This document shows, piece by piece, positions 23,659 through 35,515 of a stretch of DNA of 64,000 nt; the stretch's first letter is position 1; every line of letters starts with the position of its first letter. Origin of the DNA: Stomorhina lunata (Eukaryota > Arthropoda > Insecta > Diptera > Rhiniidae); contig OW121742.1 in NCBI GenBank assembly GCA_933228675.1, positions 105,850,940 to 105,914,939 on the forward strand, in the 5' to 3' direction. The notes beneath the pieces are model-generated. The model had not been told where the DNA came from. It saw nothing but the letters and a program-made list of their open reading frames with translations, and searched no databases. The translations under genes were made by a program, and so were the position numbers.

Positions 23659-23746
23659 AATGTTAATAATATATGTAATAGATGATAATGGGGATGAGCG
23701 ATCCAAAGAAATCTCAGAGAGCTTAAGTATTCTTCCAACGGTTTTA

Positions 23747-23764
23747 TCCGGGTCGATCGGGCCA
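23747..23764 (-). other. Candidate primer-binding site of the BEL element
   Basis: Two bases after the 5' LTR, element sense begins TGGCCCGATCGACCCGGA. TGG pairs with a tRNA 3' CCA, and the T at position 18 fits conserved A58 of the tRNA. I could not name the tRNA. Confidence 0.6.
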
Positions 23765-23766
23765 AA

Positions 23767-24216
23767 TGATGGAGTGAAGGAATTGAGAATTAGGAGTCTG
23801 TGTGGAGAATTATAAATCGTCAGACCTCTGAGCCGAAAAAGTGAGTCAACAAAATAATTGCTTTATTTTGTTAACTCAGAATAAAAAGCTCAACAATCCC
23901 AGTGAACAATTGATATGAAAAAAGAATGAAATAAAACAAATGAATTAGTTTTATGAATCCAAGGAGTTTTATTGATAGGAATTATTACCTCTTCGAGTGG
24001 CTGCTAGAATAATAAGAGACAGTAGAAAGTTAAGTCGAACAGGAAGCAGTATGGTGGACATTGGGTCCAAACTGACAGCCAGAATTAGGCATTATAAAGG
24101 AAAGAGATGGCATGATTTTGACAACTTGCAGCGTTGATAACGTTGCAAGAATAGTTGCAAACATGCCCACTACTATTTTAATGCAGGAGTCGGAAAAGTG
24201 ACTTTTGGCATTAACA
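23767..24216 (-). repeat. BEL/Pao 5' LTR
   Basis: 450 bp, no difference seen from the 3' LTR when read side by side. In element sense it begins TGTTAATGCC and ends CCATCA. It should contain the promoter; no single core promoter element is certain. Confidence 0.97.
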
Positions 24217-24221
24217 AACAT
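24217..24221. other. Target-site duplication, right copy (AACAT)
   Basis: Matches 13921-13925 exactly and abuts the LTR end. Confidence 0.92.
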
Positions 24222-25349
24222 AAAATAGCATCATATTCAAAAGGCAAAGTATAATAAAAAATTAATTTAAAGAAAAAAATTTAAATGAAAAAGAAACATT
24301 ATAAACAAATTGATTTAAGGAACAAAAACTACAATTTTACTGCTAAGTGTAACTCAGAAAGAGCAAAACTATAAATATTTTGATACCTAATTTGACACTT
24401 GACACATTTCCTCATATATCCCTGTAGCCTATTGTTATTGATATTAATTAATAAAAAAATTAATTTATTTCAATTAATTTTAAACAGCTGATTAATGAGA
24501 TTTATGATTTTTAAAATTTATTATTAAAATTTTTGCGCATACAAAAAAATCTACTTTAATTAAATTTATGATTTCAATAAATTTTTACCTTGAAGTTGTC
24601 ATTTAAATATATTTTATTACAAATGTTTAATAAAATCACTTTAAGTGAAACGTGTTCATTTTCATATTTTTAATTCAATATTTTATTGTGCTTAAACATG
24701 CATCATACATTTATTTAAATATTGTATTTTTCTCTAAAAATTCCCCTTATTCATGTACAAATTTATACAACCCAAAAAACAACAAGAAACATAAGTTTAT
24801 AAAATATTTACTGCTAACAATTTTCTTGGGTTTTTATTTTCTTATTTGCTTTTAAAAAAGTAAGAAACAAATCTACAAAACAAAAATAATATAATATTAA
24901 TGTTACTAATGTTCTCTGTATGTAAAATTATTCCCTTTCTGTATTTTTCTTTCATTCTTGAAACAAATTTCTTTTACGTATTTTTCACATAAATATATTC
25001 AAAACAGATGACGGCGCTCACGATCGTGATGTATTTTCTACTTAAACGTCCCCCCTTTCCAAGTACATTAAAGTCTCAAAGCAAAGTTTCCTGAATTTGG
25101 TTACCTTTTTACATGCTCACACACACGCACACACACACCCCCAATTACACATTCACTTAAGTGGTGTCTTAGTGAAGTATTTTTAAATCCAGATGTTTGC
25201 CTGAACCTGTTGTATTCAGATGTTCTTAAAGAACTACAGCCTTCAAAAATTTCACTTTAAACTTCCAATCTTGGCAGAATTAGATTTCCAAGTGAGAAAG
25301 TATTATAGTCGATCAAGCCCGACAATATAATACCCCTTACTACCAAGAT
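24222..25349. other. AT-rich DNA without a supported gene
   Basis: Non-repetitive, with a short CA/CAC-rich microsatellite near 25116-25140 and a more complex stretch at 25005-25080. Open frames here (for example 24652-24855) are composition-driven. Confidence 0.5.
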
Positions 25350-27889
25350 AAAATATTAAAACTGAAATTTTTCTATAGAAAAACTGCAATTTTTCTATAG
25401 AAAAACTGAAATTTTTCTATAGAAAAACTGAAATTTTTCTATAGAAAAACTGAAATTTTTCTATAGAAAAACTGAAATTTTTCTATAGAAAAACTGAAAT
25501 TTTTCTATAGAAAAACTGAAATTTTTCTATAGAAAAACTGAAATTTTTCTATAGAAAAACTGAAATTTTTCTATAGAAAAACTGAAATTTTTCTATAGAA
25601 AAACTGAAATTTTTCTATAGAAAAACTGAAATTTTTCTATAGAAAAACTGAAATTTTTCTATAGAAAAACTGAAATTTTTCTATAGAAAAACTGAAATTT
25701 TTCTATAGAAAAACTGAAATTTTTCTATAGAAAAACTGAAATTTTTCTATAGAAAAACTGAAATTTTTCTATAGAAAAACTGAAATTTTTCTATAGAAAA
25801 ACTGAAATTTTTCTATAGAAAAACTGAAATTTTTCTATAGAAAAACTGAAATTTTTCTATAGAAAAACTGAAATTTTTCTATAGAAAAACTGAAATTTTT
25901 CTATAGAAAAACTGAAATTTTTCTATAGAAAAACTGAAATTTTTCTATAGAAAATTTTCTATAGAAAAACTGAAATTTTTCTATAGAAAAACTGAAATGT
26001 TTCTATAGAAAAACTGAAATTTTTCTATAGAAAAACTGAAATTTTTCTATAGAAAAACTGAAATTTTTCTATAGAAAAACAGAAATTTTTCTATAGAAAA
26101 ACTGAAATTTTTCTATAGAAAAACTGAAATTTTTCTATAGAAAAACTGAAATTTTTCTATAGAAAAACAGAAATTTTTCTATAGAAAAACTGAAATTTTT
26201 CTATAGAAAAACAGAAATTTTTCTATAGAAAAACTGAAATTTTTCTATAGAAAAACTGAAATTTTTCTATAGAAAAACTGAAATTTTTCTATAGAAAAAC
26301 TGAAATTTTTCTATAGAAAAACTGAAATTTTTCTATAAAAAAACTGAAATTTTTCTATAGAAAAACTGAAATTTTTCTATAGAAAAACTGAAATTTTTCT
26401 ATAGAAAAACTGAAATTTTTCTATAGAAAAACTGAAATTTTTCTATAGAAAAACTGAAATTTTTCTATAGAAAAACTGAAATTTTTCTATAGAAAAACTG
26501 AAATTTTTCTATAGAAAAACTGAAATTTTTCTATAGAAAAACTGAAATTTTTCTATAGAAAAACTGAAATTTTTCTATAGAAAAACTGAAATTTTTCTAT
26601 AGAAAAACTGAAATTTTTCTATAGAAAAACTGAAATTTTTCTATAGAAAAACTGAAATTTTTCTATAGAAAAACTGAAATTTTTCTATAGAAAAACTGAA
26701 ATTTTTCTATAGAAAAACTGAAATTTTTCTATAGAAAAACTGAAATTTTTCTATAGAAAAACTGAAATTTTTCTATAGAAAAACTGAAATTTTTCTATAG
26801 AAAAACTGAAATTTTTCTATAGAAAAACTGAAATTTTTCTATAGAAAAACTGAAATTTTTCTATAGAAAAACTGAAATTTTTCTATAGAAAAACTGAAAT
26901 TTTTCTATAGAAAAACTGAAATTTTTCTATAGAAAAACTGAAATTTTTCTATAGAAAAACTGAAATTTTTCTATAGAAAAACTGAAATTTTTCTATAGAA
27001 AAACTGAAATTTTTCTATAGAAAAACTGAAATTTTTCTATAGAAAAACTGAAATTTTTCTATAGAAAAACTGAAATTTTTCTATAGAAAAACTGAAATTT
27101 TTCTATAGAAAAACTGAAATTTTTCTATAGAAAAACTGAAATTTTTCTATAGAAAAACTGAAATTTTTCTATAGAAAAACTGAAATTTTTCTATAGAAAA
27201 ACTGAAATTTTTCTATAGAAAAACTGAAATTTTTCTATAGAAAAACTGAAATTTTTCTATAGAAAAACTGAAATTTTTCTATAGAAAAACTGAAATTTTT
27301 CTATAGAAAAACTGAAATTTTTCTATAGAAAAACTGAAATTTTTCTATAGAAAAACTGAAATTTTTCTATAGAAAAACTGAAATTTTTCTATAGAAAAAC
27401 TGAAATTTTTCTATAGAAAAACTGAAATTTTTCTATAGAAAAACTGAAATTTTTCTATAGAAAAACTGAAATTTTTCTATAGAAAAACTGAATTTTTTCT
27501 ATAGAAAAACTGAAATTTTTCTATAGAAAAACTGAAATTTTTCTATAGAAAAACTGAAATTTTTCTATAGAAAAACTGAAATTTTTCTATAGAAAAACTG
27601 AAATTTTTCTATAGAAAAACTGAAATTTTTCTATAGAAAAACTGAAATTTTTCTATAGAAAAACTGAAATTTTTCTATAGAAAAACTGAAATTTTTCTAT
27701 AGAAAAACTGAAATTTTTCTATAGGAAAACTGAAATTTTTCTATAGAAAAACTGAAATTTTTCTATAGAAAAACTGAAATTTTTCTATAGAAAAACTGAA
27801 ATTTTTCTATAGAAAAACTGAAATTTTTCTATAGAAAAACTGAAATTTTTCTATAGAAAAACTGAAATTTTTCTATAGAAAAACTAAAA
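25350..27889 (+). repeat. 22-bp satellite with core TTTTTCTATAGAAAA
   Basis: About 115 head-to-tail copies of a 22-bp unit made of TTTTTCTATAGAAAA plus ACTGAAA. It is very homogeneous, with only scattered variants (CAG for CTG near 26083, 26168 and 26212; a shortened monomer near 25955). The core contains the perfect 14-bp palindrome TTTTCTATAGAAAA. Because 22 is not a multiple of three, no long frame is open. Related to the 21-bp satellite at 30296-32640. Confidence 0.97.
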
Positions 27890-28375
27890 AAAATTTTTCT
27901 CAAATTTGTTAAAAAAAAAATTATGAAAAAATTTCATTTTAAATATTGACCTTTTGACACAAATTTTAATGAAAATGCTAAAAACCTTAATTAATACTTT
28001 TTCTGTATTAAAATACAAAATTATTTACGACTGTACTTTTCTTTTAAAAGTGTGAAGTACATTTTTTCAAAAATTATTCGACTCCTAAAACTAGGCAACA
28101 TTTTTTAAAACTTTAGTATTTGAAAAATCTATGAAAAACCAAAATTGCAGAAAAAAAGGGGAAATTGGATGCATTTTAAAGAAACTTGTTTTCGGTTGTA
28201 GAAAAACTTAATAAAAAATAATTTAAAAAAAACTTTGTCTAAACGCCAGATTCAGATGTAAAATAAGGGTAATCCTCATTTGAATATTTTCACTTATACT
28301 TTACGCTGCTCCACCGCCATTTCTACTTCTTGTATGCTTAAAAATTATACTTTTCCAAATTCAACTACCAAATCC
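27890..28375 (+). repeat. Right flank of the 22-bp satellite, duplicated at 32641-33085
   Basis: It contains one copy of the CTCCTAAAACTAGGCAACA dispersed motif (~28080) and a tract 'cgccatttctacttcttgtatgctt' with 'aaattatacttttccaaa'. Both match, in the same order and spacing, the right flank of the 21-bp satellite. This points to a segmental duplication. Confidence 0.8.
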
Positions 28376-29640
28376 CTTCCTTCTCCAAAAGCTATTCCAT
28401 AAAACAGAAAACTATATTCTCAATCTTTTAATGTTTAGATGTGTTACCGATTTGACTGTGTGTTAGTGTGTATATGTAAAAATTTACTTTAGTATTTGTG
28501 TGTTTCTGTTCTACTTAACAAAAATGTTTTTCATGCATTTATGAAAACAAAACCGGGAATTTTTTTCTTGTAGGTTCTTAACAATCAAATGTATAGCTTG
28601 TTGATGCTACTGCTACTGCCTTTATTGTTTTTGTTTTCTTCCATCATGAAATATGTTAGCTTTGTTGTTGTTGTACATTTTGAGTTGTTGTTTTTTCTGT
28701 GCACATTTACTCTTAGATCTATATGAACTTCATTGTTATTTGAAACAGATTTGCCGGGAAAATAAGGTATGAGCCGAGTTAAACTCAAAAGAGGATTAAG
28801 AATTTTATTGAAAGTTTCTAAATTGCCAGATTTTTTTATGTTGTAAATGTTGCATAAATTTGCCTCATCCTTTAGAAATTGTAGATTTCCTTTTCAGCTG
28901 CTCGCCCTCGATTATTCTATTGTTTGGCTGTTTGCATGTTTGTAAATTATGTAACTCAAATGTATGGAAGGATGTTGGTATGAGCTTTTTGTATTACCAT
29001 TAGCAAGACCTTTTGTTTAAGTATATGCAAGTAGCTGTAGCTGTATTTGTAGTTGTAGTCGTAGTAGTAATGGTAGTAGTAAGTAATAGCATGAGTATCA
29101 GCATTTATTTAAGTTGGCTTAAGTATTTTTTGCTTAATGCTGCCATTTAGGTTTTTTTCTAACTATTTACCTTTAACAGAAAATACTAAAGACTTTTGAG
29201 AAGTTTTTGCTTATATAAAGAATGAAGGAATAATAGTTAAAGACTTAATGGTTCATTGAAAAGAAAAAGTTGCAAAATTTTGCAAAAATTATGCAAGAAA
29301 AAGAATTTTTGTATGAATTTGCTAAATGAAATCAATTGGAAATGTTAATGTAAATTAAAGATAGGTGAAGGTAAATAAATTAAAACTTTTATTATTACAT
29401 TAAAAACTAAAGTGTGAAGAATTTGTTTTGGAAGTTTAAAAGAAGCTGAGGGAAATATATAAAAGTTATGATATTTTTAGTAAAATAAGCCAAATATTAA
29501 ACAGATATAATATGATTACAAAAAATATTTATCTAAAAAACTTAATTTCAATGCGTTAAAATTTTACTACATTTTATAACTTTTAGGTTTAAAATACTAA
29601 AAAATGTTATTTATAAAAAATTCCTTACAGAAACTCATTT
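28376..29640. other. Unique AT-rich DNA without a supported gene
   Basis: It contains GTT/GTA triplet tracts (28610-28690, 29030-29090) typical of insect introns or regulatory DNA. The open frame 28585-28788 is not convincing. Confidence 0.45.
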
Positions 29641-30295
29641 GACTAAAGAAAATAAAAAACCTAAATTAGTAATTTTTCTGTACAAAAATACAAAATTATT
29701 TAATTTTTAATTCCTAATCTAATTTATAACAAAAAAATTTAAAAAATTATTCGCCCCTCATGGTATGCAACATTTTTTGAAACGTCAGAATTTCTAAAAT
29801 GTACCAAAAACCAAAATTGTAGAAAAATATGGCAAATGACAGAAATTCAAAACAATCTGCCATTCATTTAAAAAATATCGCAAAAAAATATTTTACAAAA
29901 AAAACTTTAAGTTTTTACAAAAATTCATTAAAATACAAAAGCTACATTTTTTACATTACAAAAAAAAATAAAACAAAAAACATCACAATTGTACCAACAA
30001 TTTAAATATATTTTCAAAATTATTTAACAAAATTAATTTACTAAAAATTTTCAATTAAAAAATTCTATTATCAAAACTTATTAAACGAAACAATCTCAAA
30101 ACCTAAATTAGCATTTTTTTAAATACAAAATTTTTCAATGTTTTAATTTTTTTCTATAATTTTTTAAAAATCTTTCGGCTCCTAAAGTTAGGCAACATTT
30201 TTTAAACTAACATAATTACTGAAAAGTAAGAAAAACCTTAATTAAAAGCTAATTTAAGAAAGGTATATACAATTTAAAATTTATGTAAAAATTTT
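29641..30295 (+). repeat. Two copies of the dispersed CCTAAAAGTAGGCAAC repeat
   Basis: Motif copies near 29755 (CCCCTCATGGTATGCAACA) and 30178 (CTCCTAAAGTTAGGCAACA), ~423 bp apart, which is again the ~420-bp period of blocks 1 and 3. Confidence 0.7.
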
Positions 30296-32640
30296 TCTAA
30301 AGAAAACCAAATTTTTCTATAGAAAAACGCACTTCTTCTTAGATTTTTACTTTTTTGATAGTAAAACTTAAATTTTTCTATAGAAAAACTTAAATTTTTC
30401 AGTAGAAAAGCATTTTTCTATAGAAATTTTGCATTTTTCTAAAGAAAATTTGAATTAATCTATAGAAAATTTTAATTTTTCTATAGAAAATTTTAATTTT
30501 TCTATAGAAAATTTTATTTTTTCTATAGAAAATTTGAATTTTTCTATAGAAAATTTGAATTTTTCTATAGAAAATTTGAATTTTTCTATAGAAAATTTGA
30601 ATTTTTCTATAGAAAATTTGAATTTTTCTATAGAAAATTTGAATTTTTCTATAGAAAATTTGAATTTTTCTATAGAAAATTTGAATTTTTCTATAGAAAA
30701 TTTGAATTTTTCTATAGAAAATTTGAATTTTTCTATAGAAAATTTGAATTTTTCTATAGAAAATTTGAATTTTTCTATAGAAAATTTGAATTTTTCTATA
30801 GAAAATTTGAATTTTTCTATAGAAAATTTGAATTTTTCTATAGAAAATTTGAATTTTTCTATAGAAAATTTGAATTTTTCTATAGAAAATTTGAATTTTT
30901 CTATAGAAAATTTGAATTTTTCTATAGAAAATTTGAATTTTTCTATAGAAAATTTGAATTTTTCTATAGAAAATTTGAATTTTTCTATAGAAAATTTGAA
31001 TTTTTCTATAGAAAATTTGCATTTTTCTATAGAAAATTTGCATTTTTCTATAGAAAATTTGCATTTTTCTATAGAAAATTTGCATTTTTCTATAGAAAAT
31101 TTGCATTTTTCTATAGAAAATTTGCATTTTTCTATAGAAAATTTGCATTTTTCTATAGAAAATTTGCATTTTTCTATAGAAAATTTGCATTTTTCTATAG
31201 AAAATTTGCATTTTTCTATAGAAAATTTGCATTTTTCTATAGAAAATTTGCATTTTTCTATAGAAAATTTGCATTTTTCTATAGAAAATTTGCATTTTTC
31301 TATAGAAAATTTGCATTTTTCTATAGAAAATTTGCATTTTTCTATAGAAAATTTGCATTTTTCTATAGAAAATTTGCATTTTTCTATAGAAAATTTGCAT
31401 TTTTCTATAGAAAATTTGCATTTTTCTATAGAAAATTGGCATTTTTCTATAGAAAATTTGCATTTTTCTATAGAAAATTTGCATTTTTCTATAGAAAATT
31501 TGCATTTTTCTATAGAAAATTTGCATTTTTCTATAGAAAATTTGCATTTTTCTATAGAAAATTTTAATTTTTCTATAGAAAATTTTAATTTTTCTATAGA
31601 AAATTTTAATTTTTCTATAGAAAATTTTAATTTTTCTATAGAAAATTTTAATTTTTCTATAGAAAATTTTAATTTTTCTATAGAAAATTTTAATTTTTCT
31701 ATAGAAAATTTTAATTTTTCTATAGAAAATTTTAATTTTTCTATAGAAAATTTTAATTTTTCTATAGAAAATTTGCATTTTTCTATAGAAAATTTTAATT
31801 TTTCTATAGAAAATATGCATTTTTCTATAGAAAATTTGCATTTTTCTATAGAAAATTTGCATTTTTCTATAGAAAATTTTAATTTTTCTATAGAAAATTT
31901 TAATTTTTCTATAGAAAATTTTAATTTTTCTATAGAAAATTTTAATTTTTCTATAGAAAATTTTAATTTTTCTATAGAAAATTTGCATTTTTCTATAGAA
32001 AATTTTAATTTTTCTATAGAAAATTTTAATTTTTCTATAGAAAATTTGAATTTTTCTATAGAAAATTTGAATTTTTCTATAGAAAATTTGAATTTTTCTA
32101 TAGAAAATTTAAATTTTTCTATAGAAAATTTGAATTTTTCTATAGAAAATTTGAATTTTTCTATAGAAAATTTGAATTTTTCTATAGAAAATTTGAATTT
32201 TTCTATAGAAAATTTGAATTTTTCTATAGAAAATTTGAATTTTTCTATAGAAAATTTGAATTTTTCTATAGAAAATTTGCATTTTTCTACAGAAAATTTG
32301 AATTTTTCTATAGAAAATTTTAATTATTCTATAGAAGATTTTAATTATTCTATAGAAAATTTTAATTTTTCTATAGAAAATTTTAATTTTTCTATAGAAA
32401 ATTTTAATTTTTCTATAGAAAATTTTAATTTTTCTATAGAAAATTTTAATTTTTCAATAGAAAATTTTAATTTTTCTATAGAAAATTTTAATTTTTCTAT
32501 AGAAAATTTTAATTTTTCGATAGAAAATTTTAATTTTTCTATAGAAAATTTTAATTTTTCTATAGAAAAATTTTAATTTTTCTTTAGAAAAATTTTAATT
32601 TTTCTATAGAAAAATTTTAATTTTTCTATAGAAAAATTTT
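30296..32640 (+). repeat. 21-bp satellite with core TTTTTCTATAGAAAA, in homogenised blocks
   Basis: About 100 regular copies of a 21-bp unit: TTTTTCTATAGAAAA followed by TTTGAA, TTTGCA or TTTTAA. Variants are clustered: TTTGAA ~30528-31019, TTTGCA ~31020-31558, TTTTAA ~31560-31770, a mixed zone to ~32040, TTTGAA ~32041-32275, then TTTTAA to the end. Degenerate copies lie at both edges. Since 21 is a multiple of three, both strands have long open frames, (NFSIENL)n on + and (IFYRKIQ)n on -. These have no start context or flanking gene structure and are repeat artefacts. Confidence 0.97.
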
Positions 32641-33085
32641 CTTTTGTTGAAATTTTTATCCTTTTACATAATTTTTTTTTTAATCTGAAAACCTAATTAT
32701 TACTTTTTTCTTGTTAAAATACAAAATTATTTAAAATTAAACTTTGCTTTCATAAGTAACAAAATTATTTTTTTTTTAATTATTTGACCCCTAAAACTAG
32801 GCAACATTTTTCAAAATTTTTAAATTTGAAAATAAAGAAAAAACCTAAATTTTAGAATAATACGGGGATTTAGAAGGATTTACAATTAATATTATCTTGT
32901 AAAAACTAAGTAAAACAGAATTAAAAAAAAAAACATGTTATTTATCAGATTCTGAAGTTAACTAATACTAATCGTTATTTGGACAACCTGCACTCATGCA
33001 TCAACTCATTTTGCCGCCATTTCCATTGCTTGTATGCTTAGAAATTATACTTTTCCAATATCAACTATAGCTCACTTTTTCTATA
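32641..33085 (+). repeat. Right flank of the 21-bp satellite, homologous to 27890-28375
   Basis: It carries the dispersed motif CCCCTAAAACTAGGCAACA (~32788) and then 'gccgccatttccattgcttgtatgctt' followed by 'aaattatacttttccaa' (~33010-33060), collinear with the flank of the 22-bp satellite. Confidence 0.8.
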
Positions 33086-34500
33086 GATAATTAATTATGA
33101 AATTATTTGATATCAATCATACGTCACCCTATTATACTTGCAATTTAAAATTAATATCAATCATACGATACCTTATACCAAAAATATTAAAATTTGTTAT
33201 TTTTTGCTTTCACTCGATCTTCAAATCTTATTACATATTTTTAAAGTTCTTATAAATTTATTACACCTTTAATTAAGCTTATGTTCTTTTTAATGCTTTC
33301 AATTAAGTTTTTATTATGTATTCAATTCCGATTAAATATACTCAAATATATAATTTAAAAAGCTTTAAAAATTCACATTTTATTTTTGTCTTTAAATTTA
33401 TTATTACATTTTTTTTTCGTTTTATAAAAATATTTTTTACGGAGGTACTCATAAATTTAATACGCATCATTTAAATATTCTTCTGTTACTCTGGCATTTT
33501 TTTTTTTTGTATTAATAAATATTTTTTTATGCAATATTTATTTTTCCTTTTTATGTTAAATAAATGTACAACAGCAATAAATTTATGTTTATACATATGC
33601 AAGGATAAACAGAAATAAAATATTTTATTTCTGAAATAAAGACAATAATAAACAAATTTTTATGGGAAAATGAAGTTTGAGAATAATAATGTAGAGTGAG
33701 GTCAGTAGCTTTGAATTTAAGGGAAAATATGAAGTTCAAATATTGATTTCGTATATGACTATACCACTCCCTTTTCTTCTGAAACTTTTCCTTTCATTTC
33801 TATAAAATTTTTATTTCACCACAAATTTTTACAACAATCCCATTTCCCATAAAAATAAAAAAAAATAATCTACATCAAATATTGTGTTAATTTGTTAACT
33901 TCGTTATCCGTTAACAAACAATAATATTTCCGAGTTAATTTTATTGTAAACAATTTCACCAACCAAAAAATTAATTTAATTATAAAAATAAATTATTTTT
34001 GCTTATTAATATGACAATAAAAAAAACTGTATTAAAATAAACCTTCATTTATTGAAAGCATAAAAAATGATGAAGCCTACATTTGGGCTTTATATATAAA
34101 AAAAATACTTTTTTGTGCTCTTAAAGGTTTTTTTCAACGTTTTCCTATAACAACAAACGACAAATTGTTATGGTTTTTGTGGTTGTCGATATGATGGCTT
34201 TGTTTTCAACAACATCATGTTGCAAATATACAATATTGTATTGTATTTTTTTGCAACTTCACTTTTTCTGTTTGCATTGAAACATTTCTATAAACTCTGG
34301 TAAAGCTTTTTATGGTTGCATACAAATGGTCAGCCTAGAAATATGCAGGAAAAAAATGGAGAGAAAAATTTGAAAAAAAAAAAAACACTTCTACACACAA
34401 TAAAATTATACAAGCAATCCAACAAGAAATGAGTGAATTGAAAAGTACCCAATAGCTCTCAGGGTTTATAGTGTCTTCAAAACTAATAAAAACTATAAAG
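33086..34500. other. AT-rich DNA without a supported gene
   Basis: Very low GC with homopolymer runs. No motif, repeat array or splice-bounded exon is visible. Confidence 0.5.
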
Positions 34501-34504
34501 AAAT

Positions 34505-34680
34505 TTTAAGAGGCTCTTTAGTCTACAGGAAGTGGCACTACTTATTTATATAGTTTTTGTGATCAACCACCCCTTGAAATTTTATTTTATAGAAGGAAAA
34601 TTAAAATTTTAGATCTTCTAAGTACAGGAAGTTGCACTACCTATTTATCTAGTTTTAGTGACCAACCTACCTTGATAAAA
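34505..34680 (+). repeat. ~100-bp imperfect tandem duplication
   Basis: The tract 'acaggaagtggcactact' near 34517 and 'acaggaagttgcactacc' near 34623 are each followed by 'tatttat.tagtttt.gtgacaaccacc'-like sequence, giving two copies ~106 bp apart. Confidence 0.65.
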
Positions 34681-34935
34681 AAACTAACTTTTTTATAGAA
34701 AAAAGTGAAAATTTGAGATTTTTTAAATAAATTTAATTTAAAACTCTAAAAACCAAAATTAGTATTTATTCTCTGTTAAAATACAAAATTTGTTAAATTT
34801 AAACCTTGCTTTTAAAGGAGACAAAAATATTTTTTAACTATTATTTGACCCCTAAAACTAGGCAACATTTTTTAAACTTTGGATTTAAAAAAAAAAAAAA
34901 CAAAAAATAATCAAAATTCCAGAAAAATACAAAGA
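34681..34935 (+). repeat. Isolated copy of the dispersed repeat with a CTATAG-like monomer remnant
   Basis: A single TTTTTTATAGAAAAA word, then 'gttaaaatacaaaat', then CCCCTAAAACTAGGCAACA (~34848). The order matches the right flanks of the two CTATAG satellites, so this may be a third, unexpanded copy of the same segment. Confidence 0.6.
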
Positions 34936-35324
34936 ATTGAGAAATTTAAATTGAAAACTACTGGGCTTTGTTTTTATTTTTTCAAAACTTTTTTGTGTTA
35001 GAAGAAATGTTTGCTTGTTTGTATTATGTATATCTCTAGGATTCTCTATTCAAATACAAACACATACACATTTATAAAATACATGCATAACCATAGGTGG
35101 CTTGGGTTTCCTTTCATTTATATGTTTGTGTTTTAAAAAACCTATACATGCAAAACAAAAATCCTATAGAAATCGCCGAGCTTATAGACATGCTAAACTG
35201 TACAACTTGATGACTTCCGGTAATAATATTATTTGTGCTGATATTTGCTGTTTTTATGACACTATCGCTAAATGACAGAACAGAAATCAAAAACAATGGA
35301 AATGTAGAAAAATTTTATTATGTA

Positions 35325-35515
35325 ATTTGTAGCGTCAACTGATATTGATTATGTTAGTTACTTGAAGTATAACCAGGAGCCGGCACTCCTTACCACCAGG
35401 AGCCGACTATTCTTCATAATTTTCGTAGCGTTGATTATGTTAGTCACTTGAAGTATTACCAGGCGCCGGCACTCCTTACTACCAGGAGCCGACATCTTTT
35501 CATAATTTTAGTAAC
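35325..35515 (+). repeat. ~105-bp tandem duplication, GC-richer than surroundings
   Basis: 'gattatgttagttacttgaagtat', then 'accaggagccggcactcctta' and 'accaggagccgac', occur twice (~35347 and ~35416) with few differences. Inside each copy the 'accagg.gccg' word itself occurs twice. No coding frame. Confidence 0.75.

Larger units (their letters stand above)
20974..23766 (-). other. BEL 5' leader (untranslated, 2.8 kb)
   Basis: AT-rich sequence between the 5' LTR and the gag ATG, with no convincing ORF. This is long for a retrotransposon leader. It holds a candidate primer-binding site, a candidate 5' splice site at 23654 and short tandem repeats at 23338-23530 (listed separately). A second donor-like word (GTAAGT in element sense) lies at 22920-22915. 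Confidence 0.8.
13926..24216 (-). mobile_element. Complete BEL/Pao LTR retrotransposon (10,291 bp)
   Basis: Two direct repeats of 450 bp that look identical, each bounded TG...CA, are flanked by AACAT. In element sense (minus strand) the order is: 5' LTR (24216-23767), candidate primer-binding site, a 2.8 kb leader, gag-pol (20973-15571), a 27-bp gap containing a 3' splice site, a second ORF (15543-14617), a purine-rich tract, and the 3' LTR (14375-13926). Gag-Pol domain order (DUF1759-like Gag, zinc knuckles, DUF1758-like protease, reverse transcriptase, RNase H, integrase, DUF5641-like tail) is that of the BEL/Pao superfamily. Both ORFs are uninterrupted. LTR identity and intact ORFs imply a young and possibly still active copy. 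Confidence 0.97.

Noticed and set aside
30399..32576. Long open frames of 529 (minus) and 680 (plus) codons
   Set aside because: Pure products of the 21-bp satellite; no start context, flanking exon or non-repeat domain.
25350..32640. CRISPR-like arrays
   Set aside because: Units are contiguous with no unique spacers, and the genome is eukaryotic; these are satellites.
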